62,113 nt of DNA from an uncultured bacterium (GTDB lineage Bacteria; DRYD01), in contig CAKZQG010000038.1 of NCBI GenBank assembly GCA_937139605.1, forward strand, positions 1 through 62,113, read 5' to 3'. Positions 53,426 through 61,972 of this stretch are shown here, piece by piece; positions within the stretch are counted from its first letter, which is position 1; each line of letters begins with the position of its first letter. The position numbers were made by a program, and so were the translations under genes. Under the pieces are notes generated by a model, which ran no database searches, was not told where the DNA came from, and saw nothing but the letters and a program-made list of their open reading frames with translations.

Positions 53426-54526
53426 TTAAGCCTCCTTCTTATAAGATTCAATAATTTTTTGAATAATAGCTAAGTCTTTAAAGTGTTGAGAGAATTCCTT
53501 TGCAGGGTATCCCGCGTAGATTTTATTAGGTTCTAAGTTTTTAGTAGCCATAGTATTACCTGCTAAAATAGTATTAGGTCCTATTTTGATTCCATCTTTT
53601 ATTCCACTCATAGCAGCTAAAATGCAATTATCATATATCCTAGCGCTTCCCGCTATCCCTACTTTGCTAACTATCCTACAGTTTCTCCCTATTTTAACAT
53701 TATGTCCTATTTGTACTTGATTATCTATTTTTGTATTTTCAGATATAAAAGTATATCCTATAGTTGCTCTATCTATACTAACATTTGATCCTATTTCTAC
53801 ATTATTTTTTATTACCACTCCTCCTATCTGATATATTTTTTCTAATTTATTAGTATATCCAAACCCATCAGAACCTATCGTAGTATTTGAATGTATAATA
53901 ACATTATCACCTATATACACATTATCGTATATACTAACATTTGGATAAATTTTAACATTATTACCTATATATACATTATTACCTATATAAACAAACGGAT
54001 ATATTTTAACGTTATTTCCAATTATTGTGCTATTTCCTAAAAAGTAATAATTAGTTCTTACATTTTTATTGGATACTTCTTGATTATTATTATAGAGAAA
54101 ATCATTAAAAGTATTTAAAATTTTAACAAAAAATTCCTCAAAATTTAAATCCAAATTAGATTCTAATATTATTTCATTGTTATTTATTTTTTCTTTTAAT
54201 AAATTAAATTTAGATATTTTATCAATAAACCAGTTATATAAGTCTTTTTGAATTATAAATAAGTTAGGATATGTATCGTTTGGTTCTAATAATTCATTAT
54301 CTTCAAAAAAAATTCTTTTTTTAAAAACAAGTGATAAAAATAAATTTCTATTATTTAATAATTCTTCTTTATTTGAATAATAAAAAGATGATATTCCTTC
54401 AGGAGGAATTATTGTAAATTTATCATAAGATTTCAAAAATCCCAAAAAGCTATCAATTTTATTATTATTTATATTATTTTTTATGATACTAGTTAGTATA
54501 TCAATATTCAAAAAATGTAGCTTCAT
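53426..54526 (-). CDS. lpxD: UDP-3-O-acylglucosamine N-acyltransferase
   Basis: 366-residue left-handed beta-helix enzyme, third step of lipid A synthesis. Hexapeptide repeats run from about residue 160 (IGNNVKIYPFVYIGNNVYIG), with the catalytic-loop segment IGSDGFGY and the QIGHNVKIG histidine. SIDRATIG is also typical. The N-terminal domain is diverged. The next gene rny begins 4 bp after its stop. lpxA, lpxB and fabZ are not in this window. Confidence 0.95.
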   Translation of the reverse strand: MKLHFLNIDILTSIIKNNINNNKIDSFLGFLKSYDKFTIIPPEGISSFYYSNKEELLNNRNLFLSLVFKKRIFFEDNELLEPNDTYPNLFIIQKDLYNWFIDKISKFNLLKEKINNNEIILESNLDLNFEEFFVKILNTFNDFLYNNNQEVSNKNVRTNYYFLGNSTIIGNNVKIYPFVYIGNNVYIGNNVKIYPNVSIYDNVYIGDNVIIHSNTTIGSDGFGYTNKLEKIYQIGGVVIKNNVEIGSNVSIDRATIGYTFISENTKIDNQVQIGHNVKIGRNCRIVSKVGIAGSARIYDNCILAAMSGIKDGIKIGPNTILAGNTMATKNLEPNKIYAGYPAKEFSQHFKDLAIIQKIIESYKKEA

Positions 54527-54581
54527 AATTCTTAAGTTAATATTTCAACTAAGTTTTTAATTAATTATTGTTTTTAATTAA

Positions 54582-55904
54582 TTATTTATGAGTTTTAATT
54601 TTTTTAATAAGTATTTTAGTTAAATCTATAACATTTTTTTTGTCATAGCTAACATAATTAGTAAAAACATAATCAACATTATATAATTCTGCTATCTCTT
54701 TTACATAAGGCTCTATATTCTTTAAAAATTGATAATTTAAATTATCTAATTTATCATTAAGTTTAGATAATCTATCATTTAAAGTAGTCAATTTATTAGT
54801 ATATATTTGGGTATATTTTTTAGCTAATTTTTGTTGATATTGTTTAATTTTTTGATTAGCTATCTCTAATTCTTTATTGTAATTAGTGTATAATTCTTTT
54901 AAAGCTTCTTGATTTTGGGATTTCATGATAATATTTAAATTCTTATTATAATCCTGTTCTAATTTATTAACAAAACTATTATATTCTTCTATTATTTGTT
55001 GTTTTTTTACATTATATTCTTTGTGATATTTCTCTAAAATAGATTGAACTTCTTTTTTATATTCTTGTTCGTATTTATTAGTTATTTCTTGTTGCTTTTG
55101 ATATAATTCATTTTCTATTTCTTTAGTTTTATTTTTATATAGTTCTTCTTGTTTAGCTTTTATTTGTTCTAATTTATTTAGTAATTCTTCTCTTTTTGGA
55201 TCATATATTGAAGTATTAATTAATTTTAGATTTAAGTTAGTTATCTCATTTTTATAAATTTCATTCAATGAAATTTTATATTTGTCTAATTCATTTTTAT
55301 ATTTTTTATATAGATTATCTATTTCAGATTTTATTTTTTGATGGTAATTTTGCTGGATTTTAGAAACAGTTTGATTTAATTGAGAATATAATTCTTTTTC
55401 ATACTGGTATATTATATTTTGAGTTTGATTCCTTTTCTTTAAAATTTCATTTTCAATTTTTTGTTTTAAACTAATTATTTTATTTTTTATTTCTTGGTTT
55501 AGATTTTGATTTTTAAGTAAATTTTCGGTTAGCTCCTTTTGTAATTCTTTTTGTTTAGCTAATATATTATTTGAATATATTTCCATTTCTTTTATAAATT
55601 GTAATTCTAAACTTTTATCTAAATTAGCTAATTCTTTATAAGTATCTTGAATATCTTTTTTAGTTTTAGTTAATTCAGAATATATATCCTTAAAAGAATA
55701 AATTACTTTGGAAATATCAATAATAGCATATTTTGGATTATTATTTAAATTAGTATTATTTGTTTTATCTTCTTTAGCTATATTATATAAAGAGAAAGTA
55801 TATAAAAAAACAGTTATTAATAAAAAAAATGATAAAATAGTATATTTAAAAAAATCACTTAGACTTTGTCTTGGGATTTTTGGATATATATTTATTAATT
55901 TCAT
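54582..55904 (-). CDS. Long coiled-coil Skp/OmpH-like envelope protein
   Basis: 440-residue protein with a membrane helix or signal (about 18-42) and then a nearly uninterrupted, Lys/Glu/Gln-rich coiled coil (about 65-400). The Skp/OmpH-like signs are a start at YAIIDISKVIYSF after the signal, and an end LYNVDYVFTNYVSYDKKNVIDLT, the same ending as OmpH. It is far longer than Skp (~160). Its start overlaps the end of the preceding OmpH-like gene by 50 bp. It could be a periplasmic chaperone or spacer. Confidence 0.7.
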   Translation of the reverse strand: MKLINIYPKIPRQSLSDFFKYTILSFFLLITVFLYTFSLYNIAKEDKTNNTNLNNNPKYAIIDISKVIYSFKDIYSELTKTKKDIQDTYKELANLDKSLELQFIKEMEIYSNNILAKQKELQKELTENLLKNQNLNQEIKNKIISLKQKIENEILKKRNQTQNIIYQYEKELYSQLNQTVSKIQQNYHQKIKSEIDNLYKKYKNELDKYKISLNEIYKNEITNLNLKLINTSIYDPKREELLNKLEQIKAKQEELYKNKTKEIENELYQKQQEITNKYEQEYKKEVQSILEKYHKEYNVKKQQIIEEYNSFVNKLEQDYNKNLNIIMKSQNQEALKELYTNYNKELEIANQKIKQYQQKLAKKYTQIYTNKLTTLNDRLSKLNDKLDNLNYQFLKNIEPYVKEIAELYNVDYVFTNYVSYDKKNVIDLTKILIKKIKTHK

Positions 55905-56574
55905 CAGTTAAATCTATACCTCCTAATAATACATTAGGTTTATCAAAAATGATGAGGATATCATTATTTTTATCTTTATATAATTTTTCAAAATCTATAG
56001 GATTTTTTAGTTTATTTAAATCCAAATATGCTATTTTAAGAGAGTAAGTTAAATCAGGATTAATATCTAAATTACTGGAATTAGAGTCTATTGTTTGTAA
56101 TACTTGATTAGTAATATCTTTGTATCCATATAGTATAACATCACTATTTAAAACAATTCCTATTTTTTCTTTATTAGCAACAGTTATTATAGCTCTATTT
56201 AGTTTATTAAAAAACTCATCAAAATATTCTTGTTTCTTTTGCTCTAAAACATATGTTAATTTATTAGTAGTTTCTTTTAATTTTGTTTCATCTTTATAAA
56301 AAGATATTTTTTTTAATTGATTTTTATATTCCATTTCTATGTTATAAATTTTATTTTGAAGCTGCTTATAAGATTGGCTATCCTTTAACTTCCTTAAATC
56401 AATTCTCCCTATAACTACCTTTTCATTAACAGTATTAACATCATTTTTATTATTAGAAATTTTACAAGAATATAATAAAAAACTAAAAGAAAATAAATAT
56501 AATGCCATTAAAATAAAATTAAATTCTTTAAAAGTGTAATCTCTTATGTTATTTTTAAAATTAATTTTAATCAT
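55855..56574 (-). CDS. OmpH/Skp-like lipoprotein
   Basis: 239-residue protein with a lipoprotein signal (SFSFLLYSC, lipobox cysteine near residue 37) following a 22-residue N-terminal extension; a start at the internal Met23 is possible. The mature part is OmpH-like: VVIGRIDLRKLKDSQSYKQL, a coiled coil, and IGIVLNSDVILYGYKDIT. A second strand-helix unit, LKIAYLDLNKLKNP, follows. It heads the ompH-ompH-lpxD-rny-hldD cluster, likely a chaperone for outer-membrane proteins. Confidence 0.72.
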   Translation of the reverse strand: MIKINFKNNIRDYTFKEFNFILMALYLFSFSFLLYSCKISNNKNDVNTVNEKVVIGRIDLRKLKDSQSYKQLQNKIYNIEMEYKNQLKKISFYKDETKLKETTNKLTYVLEQKKQEYFDEFFNKLNRAIITVANKEKIGIVLNSDVILYGYKDITNQVLQTIDSNSSNLDINPDLTYSLKIAYLDLNKLKNPIDFEKLYKDKNNDILIIFDKPNVLLGGIDLTDEINKYISKNPKTKSK

Positions 56575-56698
56575 ACTTACTTTATATTATAATATTTCTT
56601 CATTTTAAACATCCTTACCTTTTGTAAAATAACCTAATATAAAATACCCCATAAGATTATAACAAGGAATTTTATAATAAATTAATAATAAAAATAAT

Positions 56699-57508
56699 AT
56701 GATAGGATTAATTTTATTAGGGTATGGAAAATCCGAAAGATTCCTAAAATCTTTAAAAGATAGTAATCTTTTAAATAGCTCTCTTATAATTAACACCAAA
56801 ATATACAACTATTTACTTAATTCTTTAAAAAGTAATTTCAATAAAATATTACTTAAAATTACCGATGATAAAAATATAATGGATTTATCTATTGAAGTAT
56901 TTAAAAGGATTAATAATTTAATAAAAACGGTAGTTTTTGTTATTGATTTAAATGTAGATATAAAGAAATATGAAGGGTATTTTAATGAAGTTTTAGTAAC
57001 AGAAGGGGGTATATTAAGGCAAACAAGCTCTTATAAAGGGTTACAAAAATTAAAAGAATCCAAGTATTTTAACGAAATAGAATACGTAATTATCCACGAT
57101 TTAGCTAGACCATTAATAAATTTAAAAATGATAAATAATATAATTGATTGTATAAAAGAATACGATGGTTGTACTTTATATATAAATCCCACAGATTCTA
57201 TTGCGTTTGAATTTGATAGAAATTTAAGCTATGTTAATAGGGAGAAAACTTTACTAATCCAAACTCCACAGATCTTTAAAAAAGAAGCAATATTTAATGT
57301 TCATGAGTTATCTAAATCTGAAAAAGATGTTTTTACCGATGATTTATCATTACTTGAATTTTATACAACTTACAAAATAAATTACATCCAAGGACACAAA
57401 TTTAATATTAAAATAACAGATCTTAATGACTATCTTATTGTATTTAATTTAGTTAATTTTTTAATTGAAAATAACTTGTATCAACATTATTTAGAAGGGA
57501 ATATTTAA
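56699..57508 (+). CDS. ispD: 2-C-methyl-D-erythritol 4-phosphate cytidylyltransferase
   Basis: 269-residue GT-A-fold enzyme of the non-mevalonate isoprenoid pathway. Recognisable are VIIHDLARPLI (canonical HDAARP), PTDSIAFE, TLLIQTPQIFKKEAI (QTPQ.F), FTDDLSLLE (TDD.S..E) and FNIKITDLNDYLI (NIKIT...D). The CTP-binding loop is degenerate: LLGYGKSERFLK replaces A.G.G.RM. Longer than the usual ~230 residues. It is divergent from the ompH-like cluster; the 124 bp between them must hold both promoters, but I see no strong boxes. Confidence 0.82.
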   Translation: MIGLILLGYGKSERFLKSLKDSNLLNSSLIINTKIYNYLLNSLKSNFNKILLKITDDKNIMDLSIEVFKRINNLIKTVVFVIDLNVDIKKYEGYFNEVLVTEGGILRQTSSYKGLQKLKESKYFNEIEYVIIHDLARPLINLKMINNIIDCIKEYDGCTLYINPTDSIAFEFDRNLSYVNREKTLLIQTPQIFKKEAIFNVHELSKSEKDVFTDDLSLLEFYTTYKINYIQGHKFNIKITDLNDYLIVFNLVNFLIENNLYQHYLEGNI

Positions 57509-57692
57509 ATATTAATAAATATTAAATAAAATTTAAAACTAATAACATTTTTTAATCTTTTTTTTACAAATTTAAAACAAAAATAACACTATTAAATTTA
57601 TATTATAATAGCAAACAATATTAATATATTTAAATATATTTTAGTTTTTTTCATTAAAAATATTATCAAAAGCATAGAAAGGAAGATTAAAT

Positions 57693-58655
57693 ATGAAATT
57701 AATATCTTTAATCTTAGTTACAGTTATTATTGTACTATTAGTTTTTATTTTGATTAAGAAATATAAAAAAGACAAAAATAAAAATGAATTAAAAAGTGAT
57801 AAAATAAACAAAGATGAAAAAAGCTTAGAAAAAGATCCATCAAAAGTAAAGAAAATTGGTAATTATGAGGTAATAAAATTTCTAGGGGAAGGAGCAACAA
57901 GCAAAGTTTTCTTAGTAAAAAAAGGGGATTCTTTATTTGCTTTAAAACAACTTAATATAGTAGATGATGAATTTAAAAAGCGCTTTCAAAGAGAAATAGC
58001 TATATTAAAAGAATTAAAGCATAAGAATATAGTTAGTATAATAGATAACGGGATATATGAGGAAAAGCCATTTATAGTTATAGATTATGTAGATGGGGAT
58101 TCCCTAGATAGAATAGCAACTAAATTAAATATGATGCAAAAACTAGATATAGTTATCTCAGCAGCTAATGGTATAGCTTATCTACATTCTAAAGGAGTAA
58201 TTCATAGAGATATAAAACCTGAAAATATATTAGTTAGTAAAGATTTAAATGTAGTAAAAATAGCGGATTTAGGTATTTCAAAGGTAGTATATTGGAGATC
58301 AATAACCCAAGAAGGTCAAATCTTAGGAACCCCTGCATATATGGCTCCCGAATTATTTGAAGGGAAATCAGATGACCCTAGGATAGATATCTACGCTTTT
58401 GGGATAACAATGTATGAAGTTTTTACTCATACAGTTCCTTTTGATGGAAAACCTTCAGAAATTATCTTAAAACATATCAAAGAAGAACCTAAGTATCCTT
58501 CTTTAATAAATCCATCCATCCCACAAGCTCTAGATAAAATCATAATGAAATGTATAGAAAAAAAACCAGAAAAAAGATATAAATCAATGATACTATTAAT
58601 TGAAGATCTTATTAATATTAGAAAAAATTTTAAAAATTTAGATGTTAAACATTAA
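57693..58655 (+). CDS. Membrane-anchored Ser/Thr protein kinase
   Basis: 320-residue Hanks-type kinase with an N-terminal membrane helix (about 2-21) and a charged linker. Kinase motifs: GEGATSKVFLV (P-loop), FALKQ (catalytic Lys), HRDIKPENIL (catalytic loop), DLG in place of DFG, GTPAYMAPELF (APE) and DIYAFGITMYE. All catalytic residues are present, so activity is likely. No extracytoplasmic PASTA domain is present. AAAGGAAG precedes ATG. Its end overlaps the M16 peptidase gene by 14 bp. Confidence 0.94.
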   Translation: MKLISLILVTVIIVLLVFILIKKYKKDKNKNELKSDKINKDEKSLEKDPSKVKKIGNYEVIKFLGEGATSKVFLVKKGDSLFALKQLNIVDDEFKKRFQREIAILKELKHKNIVSIIDNGIYEEKPFIVIDYVDGDSLDRIATKLNMMQKLDIVISAANGIAYLHSKGVIHRDIKPENILVSKDLNVVKIADLGISKVVYWRSITQEGQILGTPAYMAPELFEGKSDDPRIDIYAFGITMYEVFTHTVPFDGKPSEIILKHIKEEPKYPSLINPSIPQALDKIIMKCIEKKPEKRYKSMILLIEDLINIRKNFKNLDVKH

Positions 58656-59889
58656 AATCATTAAAAAATCTAATATATCAAAGTTATTTATTTTATTAGT
58701 TATTTTATTTATTACTTTTTATAAAAATTTACAAGCTTTTGAAAATGATCTTAAAGAAATAACATATGATATTTATCAGATAAATGATACAAAAATTTAC
58801 TATATAAGAAGTTATAATAAATTATTAAGTTCAGTAGGTATAATAAATAAAATTGGGGCATATTATGATGAATTAAGTGGTCAAGCCCATTTATGCGAAC
58901 ACATATTTTTTAAAAATAAATATAATGGGAAATATATAAAATATATTTTATCAAATTTTGGGGCATCTTATAATGCTGCAACTTTTAACGATTTTATTGT
59001 TTTTTATTTCACATCTAATAATTATACTATTTTAAAAAACATAAATATCTTTTTATATTCTGTTTTTAATCCATCATTTGATAATATTGATGTAGATACA
59101 GAAAAAAATGTGGTTATTACTGAGTTAAATACAACTTACCAAGATGAGAATATCTATAAAATTTTTTCAAAATACTATAAACCAACTGGCGGCACAATAA
59201 ATGATGTCAAAAAAATAGATTATAATATTTTATATAACTACTGGAAAAAAAATTATACCCCTCAAAACCTAACTATAATTATTTACTCATCTTTACCTTT
59301 TAACTACTTTAAAGATTCCATTTTAAGTTATTTTAAAGGAAATCTAATATACATAAAATCCAATTCAATTAATCTAAAAGATTATAAACAAATTGAAAAT
59401 AACCTAAAAACTAATTATGATAAATTTATTAATTTTATTAAAGATAGAAATTCTAATTTATTGAATTTTGAAATTTTAGAAAGTAAAGATTATATTTATT
59501 TTTATACAGAGGTCAAGGATAATATAATTTACTACGATTTACTCAGTGAAATTATTAATAAGAAATCTTCTGACTTAAATAAAAATAATGATAATAATAA
59601 AGATTTTACAATTGAATTATCTTCAAGTTTAATACCTACAAAATTATCCAATTTCTTTATTATTAAAATAAAAAAAATTAATAAAAAAGATAATGATTTT
59701 TACAAAAATTATATATCTAATCTCATAAACACTATTAACTATGAAGATTTTAAGTATGGATATCTAAAGGTTTATTCAGATTATGTTAGTTATTTTTCAG
59801 GGAATTTTGATTTTATACAATTTTTTTCTTTTTTAGTTGCATTAAATTTATTAGACATTATAAAAGATTTCTTTAATATATATTTTTAA
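58642..59889 (+). CDS. Exported M16-family peptidase, half-size
   Basis: 415-residue protein with an N-terminal signal or anchor (about 13-32, LFILLVILFITFY). The inverted zinc motif HxxEH is present as HLCEH (83-87), and the distal Glu lies 74 residues later in EKNVVITELN (Glu161), as in M16 peptidases. KIGAYYDE and FGASYNAATFNDFIVFYF fit the fold. M16 proteins work as two halves, and only one is encoded here; it ends after what looks like a reduced second domain. It is translationally coupled to the kinase gene, suggesting a shared process. Confidence 0.83.
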   Translation: MLNIKIIKKSNISKLFILLVILFITFYKNLQAFENDLKEITYDIYQINDTKIYYIRSYNKLLSSVGIINKIGAYYDELSGQAHLCEHIFFKNKYNGKYIKYILSNFGASYNAATFNDFIVFYFTSNNYTILKNINIFLYSVFNPSFDNIDVDTEKNVVITELNTTYQDENIYKIFSKYYKPTGGTINDVKKIDYNILYNYWKKNYTPQNLTIIIYSSLPFNYFKDSILSYFKGNLIYIKSNSINLKDYKQIENNLKTNYDKFINFIKDRNSNLLNFEILESKDYIYFYTEVKDNIIYYDLLSEIINKKSSDLNKNNDNNKDFTIELSSSLIPTKLSNFFIIKIKKINKKDNDFYKNYISNLINTINYEDFKYGYLKVYSDYVSYFSGNFDFIQFFSFLVALNLLDIIKDFFNIYF

Positions 59890-60644
59890 TCTATTATTTT
59901 GTTAAATCCGTTAGACATTTTCTTTTCTATAGATAATCTTTGAAGGATTAGATTAGTTGTATCGTTAAATTCCTGAAAGATTTCATAAGATTTCTGACTA
60001 CTTGGCTTAATCAATTTTGATATACAAGAAATATTTAAAATAAAATTTAAACTATTTATGGAGTATTTATATATATTATTTTTTATTCTATTAATTATTT
60101 TTAGTGCCTTTTCTTTATCAACATCAATTAAAGCTAAAATAAATATATCCTGATAAAATCTTCCAACTATATCAATATTACTTCTAATAGAAGAATAAAT
60201 TATATCTCCTACTTTTTTGGTTATAAACAATAACTCATTATAATTTAAATTCTTTATCAAATTATAAAAATTATCTACTTCAATTAATGATAATATAATA
60301 TTCTTCTTAGTTCTATATAAATAAGAGTATATCTGTTCAAATTTTAGATAAAATCCATTTACATTTAATAGTCCTGTTTCATTATCAACATACCCTTCGG
60401 TTTTTATGGATAAAATCAAAACTAAAGAATCATTTATTTCTATTGTTCTTACTTGATAAATCCTGTTATCCAATATACAATTATCTTTATATACTAATTC
60501 TGTAAAATCTATTTTTATTTTTTTTAATAATTCTTCTACTACATTATTATAATATATGTACTCTTTCGTTCTCTTATCAAGTATAACAACCAAATCATTT
60601 ATATTATTCAATATCTCTACATATATCTCGCTTAAATTAGTCAT
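59886..60644 (-). CDS. PAS-like plus degenerate GGDEF domain protein
   Basis: 252-residue protein. The first ~75 residues look PAS-like (VVILDKRTKEYIYYNNVVEEL). Then comes a GGDEF-fold domain with DNETGLLNVNGFYLKFEQIY, but the active-site signature reads GRFYQDIFIL instead of RxGGDEF, so no diguanylate cyclase activity is expected. It may bind a nucleotide or partner. Its stop overlaps the stop of the convergent peptidase gene by 4 bp. Confidence 0.75.
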   Translation of the reverse strand: MTNLSEIYVEILNNINDLVVILDKRTKEYIYYNNVVEELLKKIKIDFTELVYKDNCILDNRIYQVRTIEINDSLVLILSIKTEGYVDNETGLLNVNGFYLKFEQIYSYLYRTKKNIILSLIEVDNFYNLIKNLNYNELLFITKKVGDIIYSSIRSNIDIVGRFYQDIFILALIDVDKEKALKIINRIKNNIYKYSINSLNFILNISCISKLIKPSSQKSYEIFQEFNDTTNLILQRLSIEKKMSNGFNKIID

Positions 60645-60667
60645 ATTTTTTATAATATTAAATAATT

Positions 60668-61147
60668 TTATTTATTTGATTTTTCATTTAATAAAAAGAA
60701 TGCTAAATTAGTATCATCAATAGTTTTAATTTTATCTATAAGGTTTTTAAATTGAGCTTCTTCTTCTACTTGTTCTTCTAAAAACCAACTTAAAAATTGA
60801 GCAGTAAGATAATCTTTCTTTTGAAGAGATAAATCATAAATATATGATATTTTTTTAGTTACCTCTTTTTCTGAATTTAAAGCAAATTCTATAGGTTCAA
60901 TTAGGCTTTCAAAATTAGTTTTAGCAGGTTTTATTTCCATTAGTTCAATAGTTTGATCCCTATCTATTAAGTAGTTTTTGATTTTAATAGCATGTTCGTG
61001 TTCTTCTAAAGATTGCTCATAAAATAGCTTAGAAAAATAATCTAAGGATTTAGATTGATAATACACAGAAACACCTAAATAATTATAAAAAGCTTGTAAT
61101 TCATTATTTACTTGCTTTTCTAATAATTCCTTTATTTCTTTATCCAT
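60668..61147 (-). CDS. Ferritin
   Basis: 159-residue four-helix iron-storage protein of the non-haem FtnA type. Ferroxidase-site residues are present: Glu16 (in NNELQAFYNYL), Glu49 and His52 (LEEHEHAIK), Glu93/95 and Gln126 (WFLEEQVEEE). It stores iron as ferric mineral and limits oxidative damage. AAGGGGAGAG precedes ATG. It is divergent from the macro-domain gene, with 209 bp between. Confidence 0.93.
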   Translation of the reverse strand: MDKEIKELLEKQVNNELQAFYNYLGVSVYYQSKSLDYFSKLFYEQSLEEHEHAIKIKNYLIDRDQTIELMEIKPAKTNFESLIEPIEFALNSEKEVTKKISYIYDLSLQKKDYLTAQFLSWFLEEQVEEEAQFKNLIDKIKTIDDTNLAFFLLNEKSNK

Positions 61148-61356
61148 AAAAACTCTCCCCTTAATATTTAATAATTTTATTACATTTTATTCCCTTAACT
61201 ATATTTATTATTTTTAATTAAACCTTCTTATCCTTCTTTAAAATGATATACTTTAAAAATTAAAAAATAAAAAAATAAAAGGGTTTTTAAAAAAAATTTC
61301 TAATAATTATGATGTAAAAGCACAAATTAGCTATTTTACATTTACAATATCATTTT
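61148..61356. other. Divergent spacer between ferritin and macro-domain genes
   Basis: 209 AT-rich bp with poly-A and poly-T stretches in the middle. The only clear signal is the inverted repeat at 61312-61341. No Fur-box or other known iron operator could be made out by eye. Confidence 0.5.
61312..61341. promoter_or_regulatory. Inverted repeat upstream of the macro-domain gene
   Basis: ATGTAAAA (61312-61319) and TTTTACAT (61334-61341) are perfect 8-bp complements with a 14-base spacer. They lie 15 bp before the macro-domain start. A TACAAT box (61343-61348) follows directly, which would start transcription at or next to the ATG. The repeat may be an operator bound by a dimer. Confidence 0.45.
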
Positions 61357-61911
61357 ATGTTATCTAAGATAATAAATAACAAAGAAATACAGATAATAAA
61401 AGGGGATATAACAGAACAAGAGGATATTGAAGTAATAGTCAATTCAGCAAATGCATATTTAAGAGCAGGTGGTGGAGTTTCTGGAGCTATTCATAAGAAA
61501 GCTGGTTCTGATTTAGAAATAGAAGCAATTAATAACGCTAAAAACCTTAACAAATACCCCCTAAAAGTTTCCGAATGTATCATAACTAACGCTTATAATC
61601 TACCCAATAAAAAAGTTATTCACGTCTTAGGCCCAGTTTATAATCAAGATAAACCAGAAGAATTCTACTTACAACAAGCTTATATTAATTGTTTAAATTT
61701 AGCAGACAAAAACGGGTTAAAATCTATAGCATTTCCTTCAATATCTACAGGCATTTTCGGATACCCTGTAAATCAAGCATCTGAAATAGCTATTAAAGCT
61801 ATCATAAAAACCCTTCCTAACTTAAAAAACATAGTTTTAATAAGATTTGTTCTATTTTCAGATACCGATTTTAATACCTACAAAGAATCCTTGACTAACA
61901 TCCTAAAATAG
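61357..61911 (+). CDS. Macro-domain protein (ADP-ribose binding/hydrolase)
   Basis: 184-residue single macro domain. It shows KGDITEQEDIEVIVNSANAYL, the RAGGGVSGAIHKKAG loop (GGGV.GAI..AG), HVLGPVYN and FPSISTGIFGYPVNQAS, all of the MacroD/AF1521 type. Such proteins remove O-acetyl-ADP-ribose or mono-ADP-ribose from proteins. No Shine-Dalgarno is visible before the ATG and the TACAAT box is very close, so the mRNA may be leaderless. Confidence 0.93.
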   Translation: MLSKIINNKEIQIIKGDITEQEDIEVIVNSANAYLRAGGGVSGAIHKKAGSDLEIEAINNAKNLNKYPLKVSECIITNAYNLPNKKVIHVLGPVYNQDKPEEFYLQQAYINCLNLADKNGLKSIAFPSISTGIFGYPVNQASEIAIKAIIKTLPNLKNIVLIRFVLFSDTDFNTYKESLTNILK

Positions 61912-61972
61912 AAAATACAAATAAAAATAAATATAAATTTCAAAAAGACTAATTAACAATAGAAAAAACTAT

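Noticed and set aside
56605-56808. 67-codon minus frame between the ompH-like gene and ispD
   Set aside because: It overlaps the start of ispD on the opposite strand and shows no Shine-Dalgarno or family signature.
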